From Dehalococcoidia bacterium (GTDB lineage Bacteria > Chloroflexota > Dehalococcoidia > GIF9 > UBA5629), in contig QYPU01000101.1 in NCBI GenBank assembly GCA_007280145.1, positions 1 through 10,437 on the forward strand: DNA of 10,437 bases. The letters run 5' to 3'. Under the pieces are notes generated by a model. It saw only the letters and a program-made list of their open reading frames with translations, was not told the DNA's origin and ran no database searches. This document shows positions 1 to 7,084 of this stretch, in pieces (positions within the stretch are counted from its first letter, which is position 1; each line of letters begins with the position of its first letter). The position numbers and the translations under genes are program-made.

Positions 1-801
1 GCAGGACAACTAAGCCTCTTCTGGTATGAGGGCAGTCAATCTTTTGCCGAGGAGCTAATGGCTGCTTCTCAACAAGCGCTGGAAAGACTGAGTGAAGATG
101 CCGGCGTGCACCCTGAAAAACCAATCAGCCTATACATCTATGCTAACAGTAAGGACCTGCAAGGTGCCATGGTCTTCCCCCAAGAATGGACAGGCGGTGT
201 TGCTTTCACCGAATACGGCATTATCGCTATTGGTGTTTCCTCAGGACACCTGGACTGGGGAAAAAGAGCTTTAGCTCATGAGCTAGGCCACTTAGTGACT
301 CACGAAATAACCTTCAGTCCTTACGGAGCTATTTTACCCACCTGGTTAGACGAAGGCTTAGCCATGCACGCTGAAGGTGAACCCGACCCGTATTTGGAGT
401 CATGGCTTAAAAAGGCAATTGATGAGCAAAGGCTTATTTCAGTACGCAGCTTGTCCAGCCCCTTCTCAGCCAAACCCGAAGAGGCATACATCTCCTATGC
501 CCAAAGCCAGAGCTTAGTCGAATTCCTCATCCAAAATTACGGCAAGGATAAAATATCCCACCTGCTAACCCTACTAAAAGAAGGCAATTCCTGCGATGAA
601 GCTTTGACTGAAGTCTATGGCTTCGACCAAGGTGGGCTTGATGAGTTATGGCGAGAATATATAATCAGCCAAACGCAACCCCAGACTGGATTTGGCTGTG
701 CTCCTCCATGGAAAACTAGCCAAGGAAAGGCCTTTTGGGAAGAAATACTCGGCAAACTGATATACTCAAAAGCACCGGCTATGCTGACAGGAGGCCATTA
801 A
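1..801 (+). CDS. MA-type zinc metallopeptidase (gluzincin), 5' end missing
   Basis: The frame is open from the first base, so the gene begins upstream; 266 residues are visible and the ATG at 58 is probably internal. The motif HELGH lies at visible residues 93-97, and 20 residues on comes WLDEGLA with Glu118. This is the HExxH plus downstream Glu arrangement of gluzincin peptidases, in the short spacing typical of the 'peptidase MA-like' family. His93, His97 and Glu118 would bind zinc and Glu94 would be the catalytic base. The part after the active site is mostly helical (LDELWREYI) with no membrane segment; a signal peptide, if any, lies outside the window. Family members are often exported, but the substrate is unknown. 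The stop TAA directly abuts the radC start codon, and an AGGAGG for radC lies inside this gene's 3' end, so the two are very likely co-transcribed. Confidence 0.82.
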   Translation, partial: AGQLSLFWYEGSQSFAEELMAASQQALERLSEDAGVHPEKPISLYIYANSKDLQGAMVFPQEWTGGVAFTEYGIIAIGVSSGHLDWGKRALAHELGHLVTHEITFSPYGAILPTWLDEGLAMHAEGEPDPYLESWLKKAIDEQRLISVRSLSSPFSAKPEEAYISYAQSQSLVEFLIQNYGKDKISHLLTLLKEGNSCDEALTEVYGFDQGGLDELWREYIISQTQPQTGFGCAPPWKTSQGKAFWEEILGKLIYSKAPAMLTGGH

Positions 802-1491
802 TTGAAAAAGTCTTTCACCGTTCACGACCTGCCTCTCTCTGAACGTCCTCGAGAAAGACTTTTAAAACACGGCATTGAAGCTCTCTCCGCCCAGGAAATC
901 CTGGCCTTAATCCTGGGGCGAGGAATCAAGGACGAGTCGGTAATAGTCACCGCCCAAAAACTATTGAGCACATTTGGCAATCTTAAGAACATCGCCGCTG
1001 CCTCAATGGAAGAGCTAACCAAAATAAAAGGCATCGGTCCAGCCAAAGCAGCCCAGATTAAAGCCGCCTTTGAACTAAGCAAACGCCTAGAAGATTCCTC
1101 CGAAGAAGACCGAAAAACCACGGTCAAATCTCCAGAGGACGCTATCAAATCAGTCAAAAACCAGCTAAAGGGCAAGAAGAAAGAGCACTTCCTGGTGCTC
1201 TCCTTAGATACCCGAAACCACTTAATAAACACTCAAACAATTTCCATCGGCAGCCTTGATTCCAGCATTGTCCATCCACGAGAAGTATTCAAGGAAGCTA
1301 TATCTTCCACCGCAGCCTCGGTCATCTTTGCCCATAATCATCCATCAGGTGACCCTACACCCTCTGAGGACGACATCAAACTAACCAAACGCCTTGTCGA
1401 AGCTGGTGAAATCCTGGGCATCGAAGTTCTCGACCACATCATTATCTGTGATAAAGACTATATAAGTATGAAGAGCAAGAACTTGCTTTGA
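802..1491 (+). CDS. radC: RadC family JAB/MPN-domain protein
   Basis: The 229 residues match the usual RadC (UPF0758) length and order. An N-terminal segment with RPRERLLKHGIEALS leads into a helix-hairpin-helix (about residues 71-92, KIKGIGPAKAAQIKAAF). The C-terminal JAB domain carries the complete JAMM metal motif: Glu161 in HPREVFK, His178 and His180 in HNHPSGDPTPS, Ser188 and Asp191. The start is TTG at 802, supported by AGGAGG at 789-794 with a 7-base spacer and by exact abutment with the preceding stop. RadC was once named a repair protein, but its cellular function and substrate are still unsettled; the fold suggests a metal-dependent hydrolase or nuclease, and the helix-hairpin-helix suggests DNA contact. 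It is cytoplasmic, with no signal or membrane segment. The next gene starts 13 bases downstream. Confidence 0.95.
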   Translation: MKKSFTVHDLPLSERPRERLLKHGIEALSAQEILALILGRGIKDESVIVTAQKLLSTFGNLKNIAAASMEELTKIKGIGPAKAAQIKAAFELSKRLEDSSEEDRKTTVKSPEDAIKSVKNQLKGKKKEHFLVLSLDTRNHLINTQTISIGSLDSSIVHPREVFKEAISSTAASVIFAHNHPSGDPTPSEDDIKLTKRLVEAGEILGIEVLDHIIICDKDYISMKSKNLL

Positions 1492-1504
1492 GGTTCAAAG
1501 ACTA

Positions 1505-3115
1505 ATGAGAAAAGTCTGGCAATTAACACTACTAGGTATCCTTCTCTGCACTCTGGTAATGCTGCCTTTAACTGGTAGCTGCCAGTTAGAAGAAACACTC
1601 CCGTTGCCCGTTTTCAGCCCGCAAGAACAGGGAGTACTTAATCTCTGGGACACTGGCCCAATAACCCTTGACCCGGCAATCTCCAGTGAGATGACTTCCC
1701 ACACCTATGTTATGCAAATCTTCAGCGGCCTGGTTCATCTCGATAGTGAATCAAGGCCAGCGCCAGATATTGCCGAAAGCTGGCAAAGAAGCAATGATGG
1801 TAAAACCTACACCTTCTATTTACGCAAAGGAGTTAAATTCCACAATGGCAGAGAGGTTACTGCTCAAGACTTCAAGTATTCCTGGGAAAGAGCTTGCAGC
1901 CCCGAAACCGGGTCACAAACTGCAGCTACTTACTTAGGCGACATCGCTGGCGTAAACGATATGCTTGAAGGAAAAGCAACAGAAATCAACGGCGTGGAGG
2001 TTATTGATGATTATACGCTCAGGGTCACAATCAACGCGCCTAAAGCTTATTTCCTGGCTAAGCTAACTTATCCCACCGCTTTTGTTATTGACAAGGCCAA
2101 TGCAGAATCAGGCAAGGAATGGTGGCATAAGCCAAACGGGACAGGTCCCTTCAAACTCAAGCAATGGAAACCAGGTGAGGTATTGATACTCGAGGCAAAC
2201 GAACTCTACTATCGCCATCCAGTTAGCATCAAGCAAGCAGTCTTTCACCTCCTGGCTGGCATGCCTATGGCAATGTATGAAATGGATAAAATCGACGTGG
2301 CTCCAGTATGGCAATATCATATCGACCGGGTGACAGACGAAAACGGTCCTTTCTACAAAGAGCTAGCTATATTCCCCGAGTTAAGCCTATTTTATATGGG
2401 CTTCAATACCCAGAAGCCGCCCTTCGACGACACCAACATCCGCCAGGCCTTCTGCCATGCAATAAACAAAGAGCGAATCATCAAGCTAACCCAGAAAGGA
2501 ATGGTGACTAAAGCTGATGGCATTCTGCCTCCAAATATGCCCGGCTACAATCAAAGCCTCCAAGGACTCGACTATAATGTAGCCAAGGCAAAAAGCCTCA
2601 TCGCTAGTTCAAAATACGGCAGCGTCGCTAACCTGCCCCCCATCACAATCACCGACTCTGGCTGGGGAGGTAATATACCAGAATATCTTGGAGCCATTAT
2701 CCAGGACTGGCAGCAGAACCTCGGCGTAGAAGTAACCGTAAGGCAGCTCGAGCCAGAAATATTCCCCTACTACTTGAAAGAGGAAGTCAATGAGATATTT
2801 GTATCCGGTTGGATTGCCGACTATCCAGACCCACAGGACTTCTTAGATATCCTATTCCATACTGGGTCTGAGTATAATTACGGCAACTATAGCAATCCAG
2901 ACGTAGATGCCCTGCTCGACCAGGCGGCTGTAGAACCAGATGACGCCGTCAGATTTACCATCTATCAGCAAGCCGAACAGAAAATAATAGACGAAGCCGC
3001 CTGCCTGCCACTGTGGTTTGGTACAAGCTATATTTTAGTTAAACCTTATGTCAAGAACTACAAACTCGATGCCCAGGGTATCCCGACACTAAGTGAAGTT
3101 TACATAGAGAAGTAA
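1505..3115 (+). CDS. ABC transporter substrate-binding lipoprotein, family 5 (peptide type)
   Basis: This 536-residue protein has the hallmarks of the SBP family 5 (OppA/DppA/NikA type). An N-terminal signature runs from about residue 80 (DIAESWQ, then DGKTYTFYLRKGVKFHNG and DFKYSWERA), a central IRQAFCHAINKERI block follows, and the C-terminus ends in an LWFGTSYILVKPYVKNY-like stretch. The start MRKVWQ is followed by a hydrophobic run and LTGSC with Cys26, an acceptable though not ideal lipobox, so a lipoprotein outside the membrane is likely. The ligand cannot be told; oligopeptides or dipeptides are the family default. A weak GAGG overlaps the radC stop, 11 bases before the ATG. No permease or ATPase genes follow; the next gene is convergent. 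It would therefore have to use a transporter encoded elsewhere or act on its own. Confidence 0.92.
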   Translation: MRKVWQLTLLGILLCTLVMLPLTGSCQLEETLPLPVFSPQEQGVLNLWDTGPITLDPAISSEMTSHTYVMQIFSGLVHLDSESRPAPDIAESWQRSNDGKTYTFYLRKGVKFHNGREVTAQDFKYSWERACSPETGSQTAATYLGDIAGVNDMLEGKATEINGVEVIDDYTLRVTINAPKAYFLAKLTYPTAFVIDKANAESGKEWWHKPNGTGPFKLKQWKPGEVLILEANELYYRHPVSIKQAVFHLLAGMPMAMYEMDKIDVAPVWQYHIDRVTDENGPFYKELAIFPELSLFYMGFNTQKPPFDDTNIRQAFCHAINKERIIKLTQKGMVTKADGILPPNMPGYNQSLQGLDYNVAKAKSLIASSKYGSVANLPPITITDSGWGGNIPEYLGAIIQDWQQNLGVEVTVRQLEPEIFPYYLKEEVNEIFVSGWIADYPDPQDFLDILFHTGSEYNYGNYSNPDVDALLDQAAVEPDDAVRFTIYQQAEQKIIDEAACLPLWFGTSYILVKPYVKNYKLDAQGIPTLSEVYIEK

Positions 3116-3172
3116 GCTTAGTCGTAACCCTGAACTCTTCGCTCTGTGTCCTTGCAAAGCAGCCTTTCGTTA

Positions 3173-3231
3173 CCGTCATTCTGAGGGAGTCCTTCGCCTT
3201 GTGTCATTCTTCGCTTCGCTCAGAATGACGG
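3173..3231. repeat. Inverted-repeat element with two alternative hairpins
   Basis: A perfect 13-base inverted repeat is formed by CCGTCATTCTGAG at 3173-3185 and CTCAGAATGACGG at 3219-3231. A second left arm, GTCATTCT at 3203-3210, can pair instead with AGAATGAC at 3222-3229 over an 11-base loop. It sits between the convergent solute-binding-protein and herA genes. No run of T follows either arm, so it is not a classical intrinsic terminator, although it could still slow or process both transcripts. Its right half, CTTCGCTTCGCTCAGAATGAC at 3209-3229, recurs with few changes at 7170-7190 (reverse strand) and 8632-8652, which marks it as a dispersed repeat. Confidence 0.8.
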
Positions 3232-3257
3232 GCAGTATTGGTGAGGAGTAATCAGCT

Positions 3258-4892
3258 TTACGGCGCCCACAAGTCCTCAATTTCTTTTTCCGTTTTTCTT
3301 TTCAACTCGGCAGCCTCAAGAAAACCAAGCTCTTTATATGACTCCGCCGACCCATATTCCCGAGTCTTAATCACAACTGGCATGGGCACAGAGTGACCGA
3401 AAATAAGCGCCTGTTGCTTTGTTTCCAACTTTGACAACACAGACTTCAGCTCACTTTTGCCCGCCACGCCGGTAAGCACGCTATCGATATCCCGCTCATC
3501 ATCCAGAAGGCACGTAATCTTCGTCCCCAACTGCGACATAACTTCGTCATCAATACCACTGGGACGCTGGTCAATCACCAGCAAAGTAACGTTGTACTTC
3601 CTCATCTCCCGGGCGATTCTGCCAAAGATGGTTCGATTTGCCAGCTCGGGATTGAGAAAACGGTGGGCTTCTTCAATGCTGATAACCAGAGGATGCGATG
3701 GCGCCACGTCTCCACCCATCGCTTTCTCCGCTTTCTCCCGGTATTGAGCATAGATTCGGCGGCTAAGCAGGTTAGCTACCAAAATATAAGCTGCAAAATC
3801 ATCAAATCTGCCAAACTCAAGGATAACATTTATGCCCCTGTCCAAATACTCCAGAATACGCTTCACCGGATTATCCGGGGCATGAGGCACCAAAAAGGGA
3901 AACCGCCGCAAGTTTTCCAGTCCACGACGCAAATTACGGTAGGTGCTGTCATGGATATTGAGCTTAGGGATAAGCTGCTTACTCTCGTCTTCAGTTAAAT
4001 TAAGTACAACCTCCAGCCATCTTCTGTCACCGAACTCACGCGCCAGTTGATACACCGCCTGAGTTGAAGCTTCAGTCAGGTTCAATGTTTGTTGTAACAA
4101 GTCAATATCCTCAGGTTCAATCTCATCATAGCCTATCTTGACCACAAAATCAGTGCTTACTTTCCTCCACCGAGAACTTTCCTCATCTAAAGCAAAGACT
4201 GCTACTTTGGACGGGAAAAGCTGCTTTAGCCCTTTTACCTTGTATCCTTTCTCGCTCCTTCCCTCCCAGCCATATTCACTATGCATATCAAAGACTAAGC
4301 TGACCGCCGCTTGCTTTTGCAGCATACCAACAAGAAGCAGCCGGGTAAGAAAGGTCTTCCCCGTACCACTCTTGCCGAAAACTCCATTGGAGCGGGTAAC
4401 GAACTCAGAGATATCGAGGCAGACCTTGGTCTCCATATCCAGAGGTGTGCCGATATAAAACCGTTTGTCATCCTCAGCACCGAAAACCAGTTCCACATCC
4501 CGCTGGGAAGCCAATTTTACCTCAGAGAAATGAGTCGGTACTGTCTTTGCTGGCTGAGGCCCCTCAAGTATGCTCATAGCGTCTCCGCCTATAGTCAGCA
4601 TAGGTAAGACACGAAGCTTTCCATAAATGGTTGTCCCGGAAACTACCTGGGCAATAAAAGGGTCAGAAACATCGGGCGGTGTTACCATCGCTCTGGGGTC
4701 AATAGCTTCCAGGCTAACATCAGTAATCATACCGAAGAAACGGCGTCTTTCTCCCTCAATGGCCACATAGCGCCCCACTGCCATATCCTCTACTGAAATC
4801 GAGGCATCGAGTTTCACCTCAACACCTCTGGTCAGAGAACCAGAAATGATAGAACCCAGGCGAGTTTGTTCATCAAAGTTCTGCTCGCTCAT
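3258..4892 (-). CDS. herA: HerA-family hexameric DNA translocase/helicase ATPase
   Basis: The 544-residue protein has the HerA layout. An N-terminal HAS-barrel (about 1-115) has LGSIISG near its start and a short VAIEGERRRFFGMITDV-like strand pattern. A RecA/FtsK-like ATPase core follows, with Walker A GKSGTGKT at 173-180, FDMHSEYG at 201-208, and Walker B PLVISIEEAH at 401-410 with the paired Glu407/Glu408. DQRPSGID at 441-448 matches the conserved post-Walker B element. HerA assembles as a hexamer that pumps double-stranded DNA and drives NurA in end resection; this is cytoplasmic DNA repair. The ATG shares one base with the stop of the upstream gene (TAATG) and GAGG lies 8 bases before it, so translation is probably coupled. 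It is the last gene of the nurA-led operon. All core motifs look intact. Some HerA relatives serve in anti-phage systems, but the nurA partner here favours the repair type. Confidence 0.93.
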   Translation of the reverse strand: MSEQNFDEQTRLGSIISGSLTRGVEVKLDASISVEDMAVGRYVAIEGERRRFFGMITDVSLEAIDPRAMVTPPDVSDPFIAQVVSGTTIYGKLRVLPMLTIGGDAMSILEGPQPAKTVPTHFSEVKLASQRDVELVFGAEDDKRFYIGTPLDMETKVCLDISEFVTRSNGVFGKSGTGKTFLTRLLLVGMLQKQAAVSLVFDMHSEYGWEGRSEKGYKVKGLKQLFPSKVAVFALDEESSRWRKVSTDFVVKIGYDEIEPEDIDLLQQTLNLTEASTQAVYQLAREFGDRRWLEVVLNLTEDESKQLIPKLNIHDSTYRNLRRGLENLRRFPFLVPHAPDNPVKRILEYLDRGINVILEFGRFDDFAAYILVANLLSRRIYAQYREKAEKAMGGDVAPSHPLVISIEEAHRFLNPELANRTIFGRIAREMRKYNVTLLVIDQRPSGIDDEVMSQLGTKITCLLDDERDIDSVLTGVAGKSELKSVLSKLETKQQALIFGHSVPMPVVIKTREYGSAESYKELGFLEAAELKRKTEKEIEDLWAP

Positions 4893-5482
4893 TATCTAAG
4901 CCTCTTGAGAACTGAGTTCAGTCTTCGGGCATCACTGCTTAACAACCGGGCCATCTCCTTACCAGCTTTAATCAGAAAAGACTCAGAATCAGGATACGCC
5001 TGACCAGCACAGCGAAGACAAGCCGCAATAACTTCATCTACAGGAATAGGCAGCCTAGCATCAACAAGCAAGCCAAGGAAATCCAGAGACTGAGTAAACG
5101 CCTTGACTTCCTCAAGCTGGCAAGTATAGACAAAGCTATGAATAGAAGCCGGCTTCGGTGGCAGATAGTGATGTAAGCCATCCCCCTGACGATGTCCAAC
5201 CACCAAGGCCTGAAAATCAGTGCATAGAAGCTTGGCTAGCTGAGGATTAGCCCGAAAGATTTCATCTTCCGTCTCCATGCCTTCACCTCGAGCAACCACA
5301 CGCCGTCCTGGCTCAAGGCTATGCGTTTCAACATTGTAAACAACACCATAGATTTTCCTAAGCTCATCCTTCGTCTTTACCAGACTACCTAAGGGAGGCG
5401 CTTGGTCAAGCTTGTAACACTGAGCCACGAACTCAGCGCTGCTGGCTTCAATAACCTCAGCTACTCTTTGCTCGGTACCCAC
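4892..5482 (-). CDS. HerA-associated protein with HAS-barrel-like N-terminus, function unknown
   Basis: I do not recognise a named family for the whole 196-residue protein. Residues 5-68 (RVAEVIEASSAEFVAQ, then PPLGSLVKTK, YGVVYNVETHSLEPGRRVV) resemble the small beta-barrel at the start of HerA (HAS domain): a VxEV strand, a GSLV turn, then GVVYNV. Residues 70-196 are mostly helical, with the basic helix-rich tail AGKEMARLLSSDARRLNSVLKRLR-like at the end; no Walker motif, nuclease motif or membrane segment is seen. The start is GTG, with AAGGGG at 5489-5494 six bases upstream and overlapping the stop of the tiny upstream ORF. The stop overlaps the herA ATG by one base. Tight coupling to herA and nurA suggests a structural or regulatory partner of that complex, for example a HerA-ring adaptor; this is inference. 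Confidence 0.8.
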   Translation of the reverse strand: MGTEQRVAEVIEASSAEFVAQCYKLDQAPPLGSLVKTKDELRKIYGVVYNVETHSLEPGRRVVARGEGMETEDEIFRANPQLAKLLCTDFQALVVGHRQGDGLHHYLPPKPASIHSFVYTCQLEEVKAFTQSLDFLGLLVDARLPIPVDEVIAACLRCAGQAYPDSESFLIKAGKEMARLLSSDARRLNSVLKRLR

Positions 5483-5492
5483 TTTTAGCCCC

Positions 5493-5555
5493 TTATTTCT
5501 TCTTTTCTTTCTGCTTCTTGGCCTTCTTCACATTCTTTCTTCCTTTACTTCCCAT
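5493..5555 (-). CDS. Tiny lysine-rich ORF between nurA and the HAS-like gene
   Basis: A 20-codon ORF begins MGSKGRKNVKK and ends in a Lys/Glu/Gln tail; 10 of 20 residues are Lys and one is Arg. The sequence AGGGAG at 5565-5570 lies 9 bases before this ATG, a good ribosome-binding spacing. An in-frame ATG at 5562-5564 would give 23 residues but directly abuts the AGGGAG, so it is the less likely start. The TAA stop at 5493-5495 overlaps the ribosome-binding site of the next gene, whose GTG lies 10 bases on, so it might couple translation or act as a short leader ORF. A strongly basic peptide could bind nucleic acid, but A-rich DNA also yields Lys codons by chance. No homologue is recognised with certainty. 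Confidence 0.5.
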   Translation of the reverse strand: MGSKGRKNVKKAKKQKEKKK

Positions 5556-5651
5556 CTTTATCATCTCCCTTCAATAAACTATTTTAACTCCTTTTTGCAC
5601 TCGCTTACCTTCTCTCCCACCACCTCGTTAAGAGAATGAGATCAGTAAGCC

Positions 5652-6854
5652 CTAAATCCATCTGGTTCTCTTGCTTTGTTGTTTAGCTGAGCTCTCCAGC
5701 CATATCCTATCTTCAGCTAAAGTCCGCTCCACCAGGCTCCAGAACTGCTCCCGGTCAGCACCAGTCACCACCGCCTTCTCATGGGCTTCACTCAAGGCAA
5801 CCGGATAACCCAATCCTCGCCAGCACTGGTCCAAAATCGCTGAATGCACCAGCTCGAACAATTTCTTATCCTCAGCCACCCAAAGAGGAATTTCCACCCG
5901 GCCTACTTCACCATCAAGCTTAATATAAAAGAAATTGACCTCGTGAACTCCATAATACTTCCCTACTACCGAAGAGCGACTGCTAAATATAGCTGACCGT
6001 TCCCCGGGCGCTAACAGTCGAGCGAAAAGGTCACGGTCAAGTAAGCCAGCAACAGCATCACATTCTCTACCCTCAAACTTACCGGGGCAATAATGGTCAC
6101 AATCCACAGGCTGGTGAGGACAAATAGCCAGACGCAACGCATTAACTACATCAGTGCTGCGGGGGAAACTAATATAACTGGCTACAGCCAGTTGTCTGCT
6201 TCGGCTCATCTCCCTTAGCTTATCAAGGTACTTCAAAAAACCGTCTACCAGAAGCTCATGGACAACAAAATCCTGATAAGTCTGCCCCGTCAAACTCCAT
6301 AAAATAAGCGAGCCGTCGAGCAATGCCACAACAGGCAAGCTTGTTTCCAGCCGACTGGCCCGCTCGGCCAGCAAACGGCATTCTTCAATACTACGCTTTA
6401 TTCCCAGAAGCTGCCCCTCTATTACTTCCCGCCTACCATCTGGAGAGGAAATGACCACCTCATCATCTTTAAAATAAAGGGACGGCGAACTGGAAAGCCA
6501 GGCGTCAGGATTTTGACCATACTGAAGCTGAGCAATGCCGATATTAATCAGAAAGCAGTGAGCAGCGTGGTGACGGTCAACGTCGATGTGAGAACCATCA
6601 CTAGCCAAAATAATGATATCTTCAGGACAGGGTAATGCTGGCTGACAGAGGTCAATCCTTTCCCTTAAGCCAGCTACCAACCAGGTGGTTTTACTTGTCT
6701 CAATTTTCTGTCTCAACTGGTTAAGCTCGGCAGCCGGAGACTGAAGAGTGTCTAAGGCAAAATCAAGCTTAGCTCGCCTTTCACCTTCCCGCGCCTTCAA
6801 GCTGGTTGCCATCTCTTCAATCTGAGCTACCACCTGAGCCAAGTCCAACGACAC
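5652..6854 (-). CDS. nurA: NurA-domain 5'-3' nuclease, HerA partner
   Basis: With the GTG at 6854 the protein has 400 residues. NurA-domain motifs are present: SDGSHIDVDRH near residues 85-95, where the Asp would bind catalytic manganese; LLDGSLILW near 178-186; GRVEIPLWVA near 318-327; and GYPVALSEAHEKAV with His358 near the end. Residues 5-60 form a charged helix. NurA degrades DNA ends together with the HerA translocase. An insertion at 245-265 contains Cys245, His247, Cys252, His254, Cys256 and Cys265, a possible metal site. The frame stays open to a GTG at 6884 (410 residues), but that codon sits inside the probable promoter, whereas the 6854 GTG has AGGGAG six bases upstream. It is the first gene of the operon; 96 bases separate its TAG stop from the tiny Lys-rich ORF. 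Confidence 0.88.
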   Translation of the reverse strand: MSLDLAQVVAQIEEMATSLKAREGERRAKLDFALDTLQSPAAELNQLRQKIETSKTTWLVAGLRERIDLCQPALPCPEDIIILASDGSHIDVDRHHAAHCFLINIGIAQLQYGQNPDAWLSSSPSLYFKDDEVVISSPDGRREVIEGQLLGIKRSIEECRLLAERASRLETSLPVVALLDGSLILWSLTGQTYQDFVVHELLVDGFLKYLDKLREMSRSRQLAVASYISFPRSTDVVNALRLAICPHQPVDCDHYCPGKFEGRECDAVAGLLDRDLFARLLAPGERSAIFSSRSSVVGKYYGVHEVNFFYIKLDGEVGRVEIPLWVAEDKKLFELVHSAILDQCWRGLGYPVALSEAHEKAVVTGADREQFWSLVERTLAEDRIWLESSAKQQSKRTRWI

Positions 6855-6874
6855 TATCTTCTCCCTAATTCCCC

Positions 6875-6903
6875 AGTATATCACGTGGGCTAGCCACGGA
6901 CAA
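6875..6903 (-). promoter_or_regulatory. Likely sigma-70-type promoter of the nurA-herA operon
   Basis: Read on the minus strand, TTGTCC (6898-6903) is followed after exactly 17 bases by TATACT (6875-6880), which is preceded by TGA, giving an extended -10. Transcription would begin near 6868, leaving a leader of about 14 bases that contains AGGGAG (6861-6866) and then the GTG at 6854. The spacer contains the perfect 8-base palindrome GGCTAGCC (6888-6895), within a near-palindrome GTGGGCTAGCCAC, a conceivable operator. Confidence 0.55.
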
Positions 6904-7010
6904 TCATTTCACAAAGAGCAGCAGGCACTCCTAAACTTTACCCCATATATGCTCTGGTTCAGATAGATGGGTGACACTCACACGGTATCACTATCAGCAA
7001 AAAAGTAAAC

Positions 7011-7084
7011 ATGTAGCGCAGGGCTTTAGCCCTGCCCCATGCTCGTTACCACCCCGGGCAGCCTTAAAAGACTGCACTACATGC
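7011..7084 (-). repeat. Two-hairpin dispersed repeat, copy 1 (inverted relative to the copies at 8484 and 8579)
   Basis: The ends are ATGTAGCGC and GCACTACAT. Inside are the perfect hairpin GCAGGGCT-TT-AGCCCTGC (7017-7034), about 20 spacer bases, and a slightly imperfect hairpin GCAGCCTTAAAAGACTGC. Reverse-complementing it aligns it with the copy at 8484-8549. GTAAAC occurs directly before (7005-7010) and directly after (7085-7090), a possible target-site duplication. No transposase is encoded, so this is a small non-autonomous repeat of the MITE/REP kind. Confidence 0.75.

Noticed and set aside
822..1232. 136-codon minus-strand ORF opposite radC
   Set aside because: Composition is Ser/Arg/Leu-rich as in antisense frames, and the radC frame has complete functional motifs.
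3457..4607. Several plus-strand ORFs opposite herA
   Set aside because: They overlap a clearly coding HerA frame on the other strand, have no recognisable motifs and are typical antisense shadows.
3258..6854. Reading the herA cassette as an anti-phage system (Sir2-HerA or nuclease-HerA type)
   Set aside because: The partner is a NurA-type nuclease and no Sir2, DUF4297 or other defence gene is present; a repair role is the simpler reading.
6882..6884. GTG as the start of nurA, giving 410 residues
   Set aside because: It lies inside the likely promoter and has no ribosome-binding site; the GTG at 6854 has AGGGAG at good spacing.
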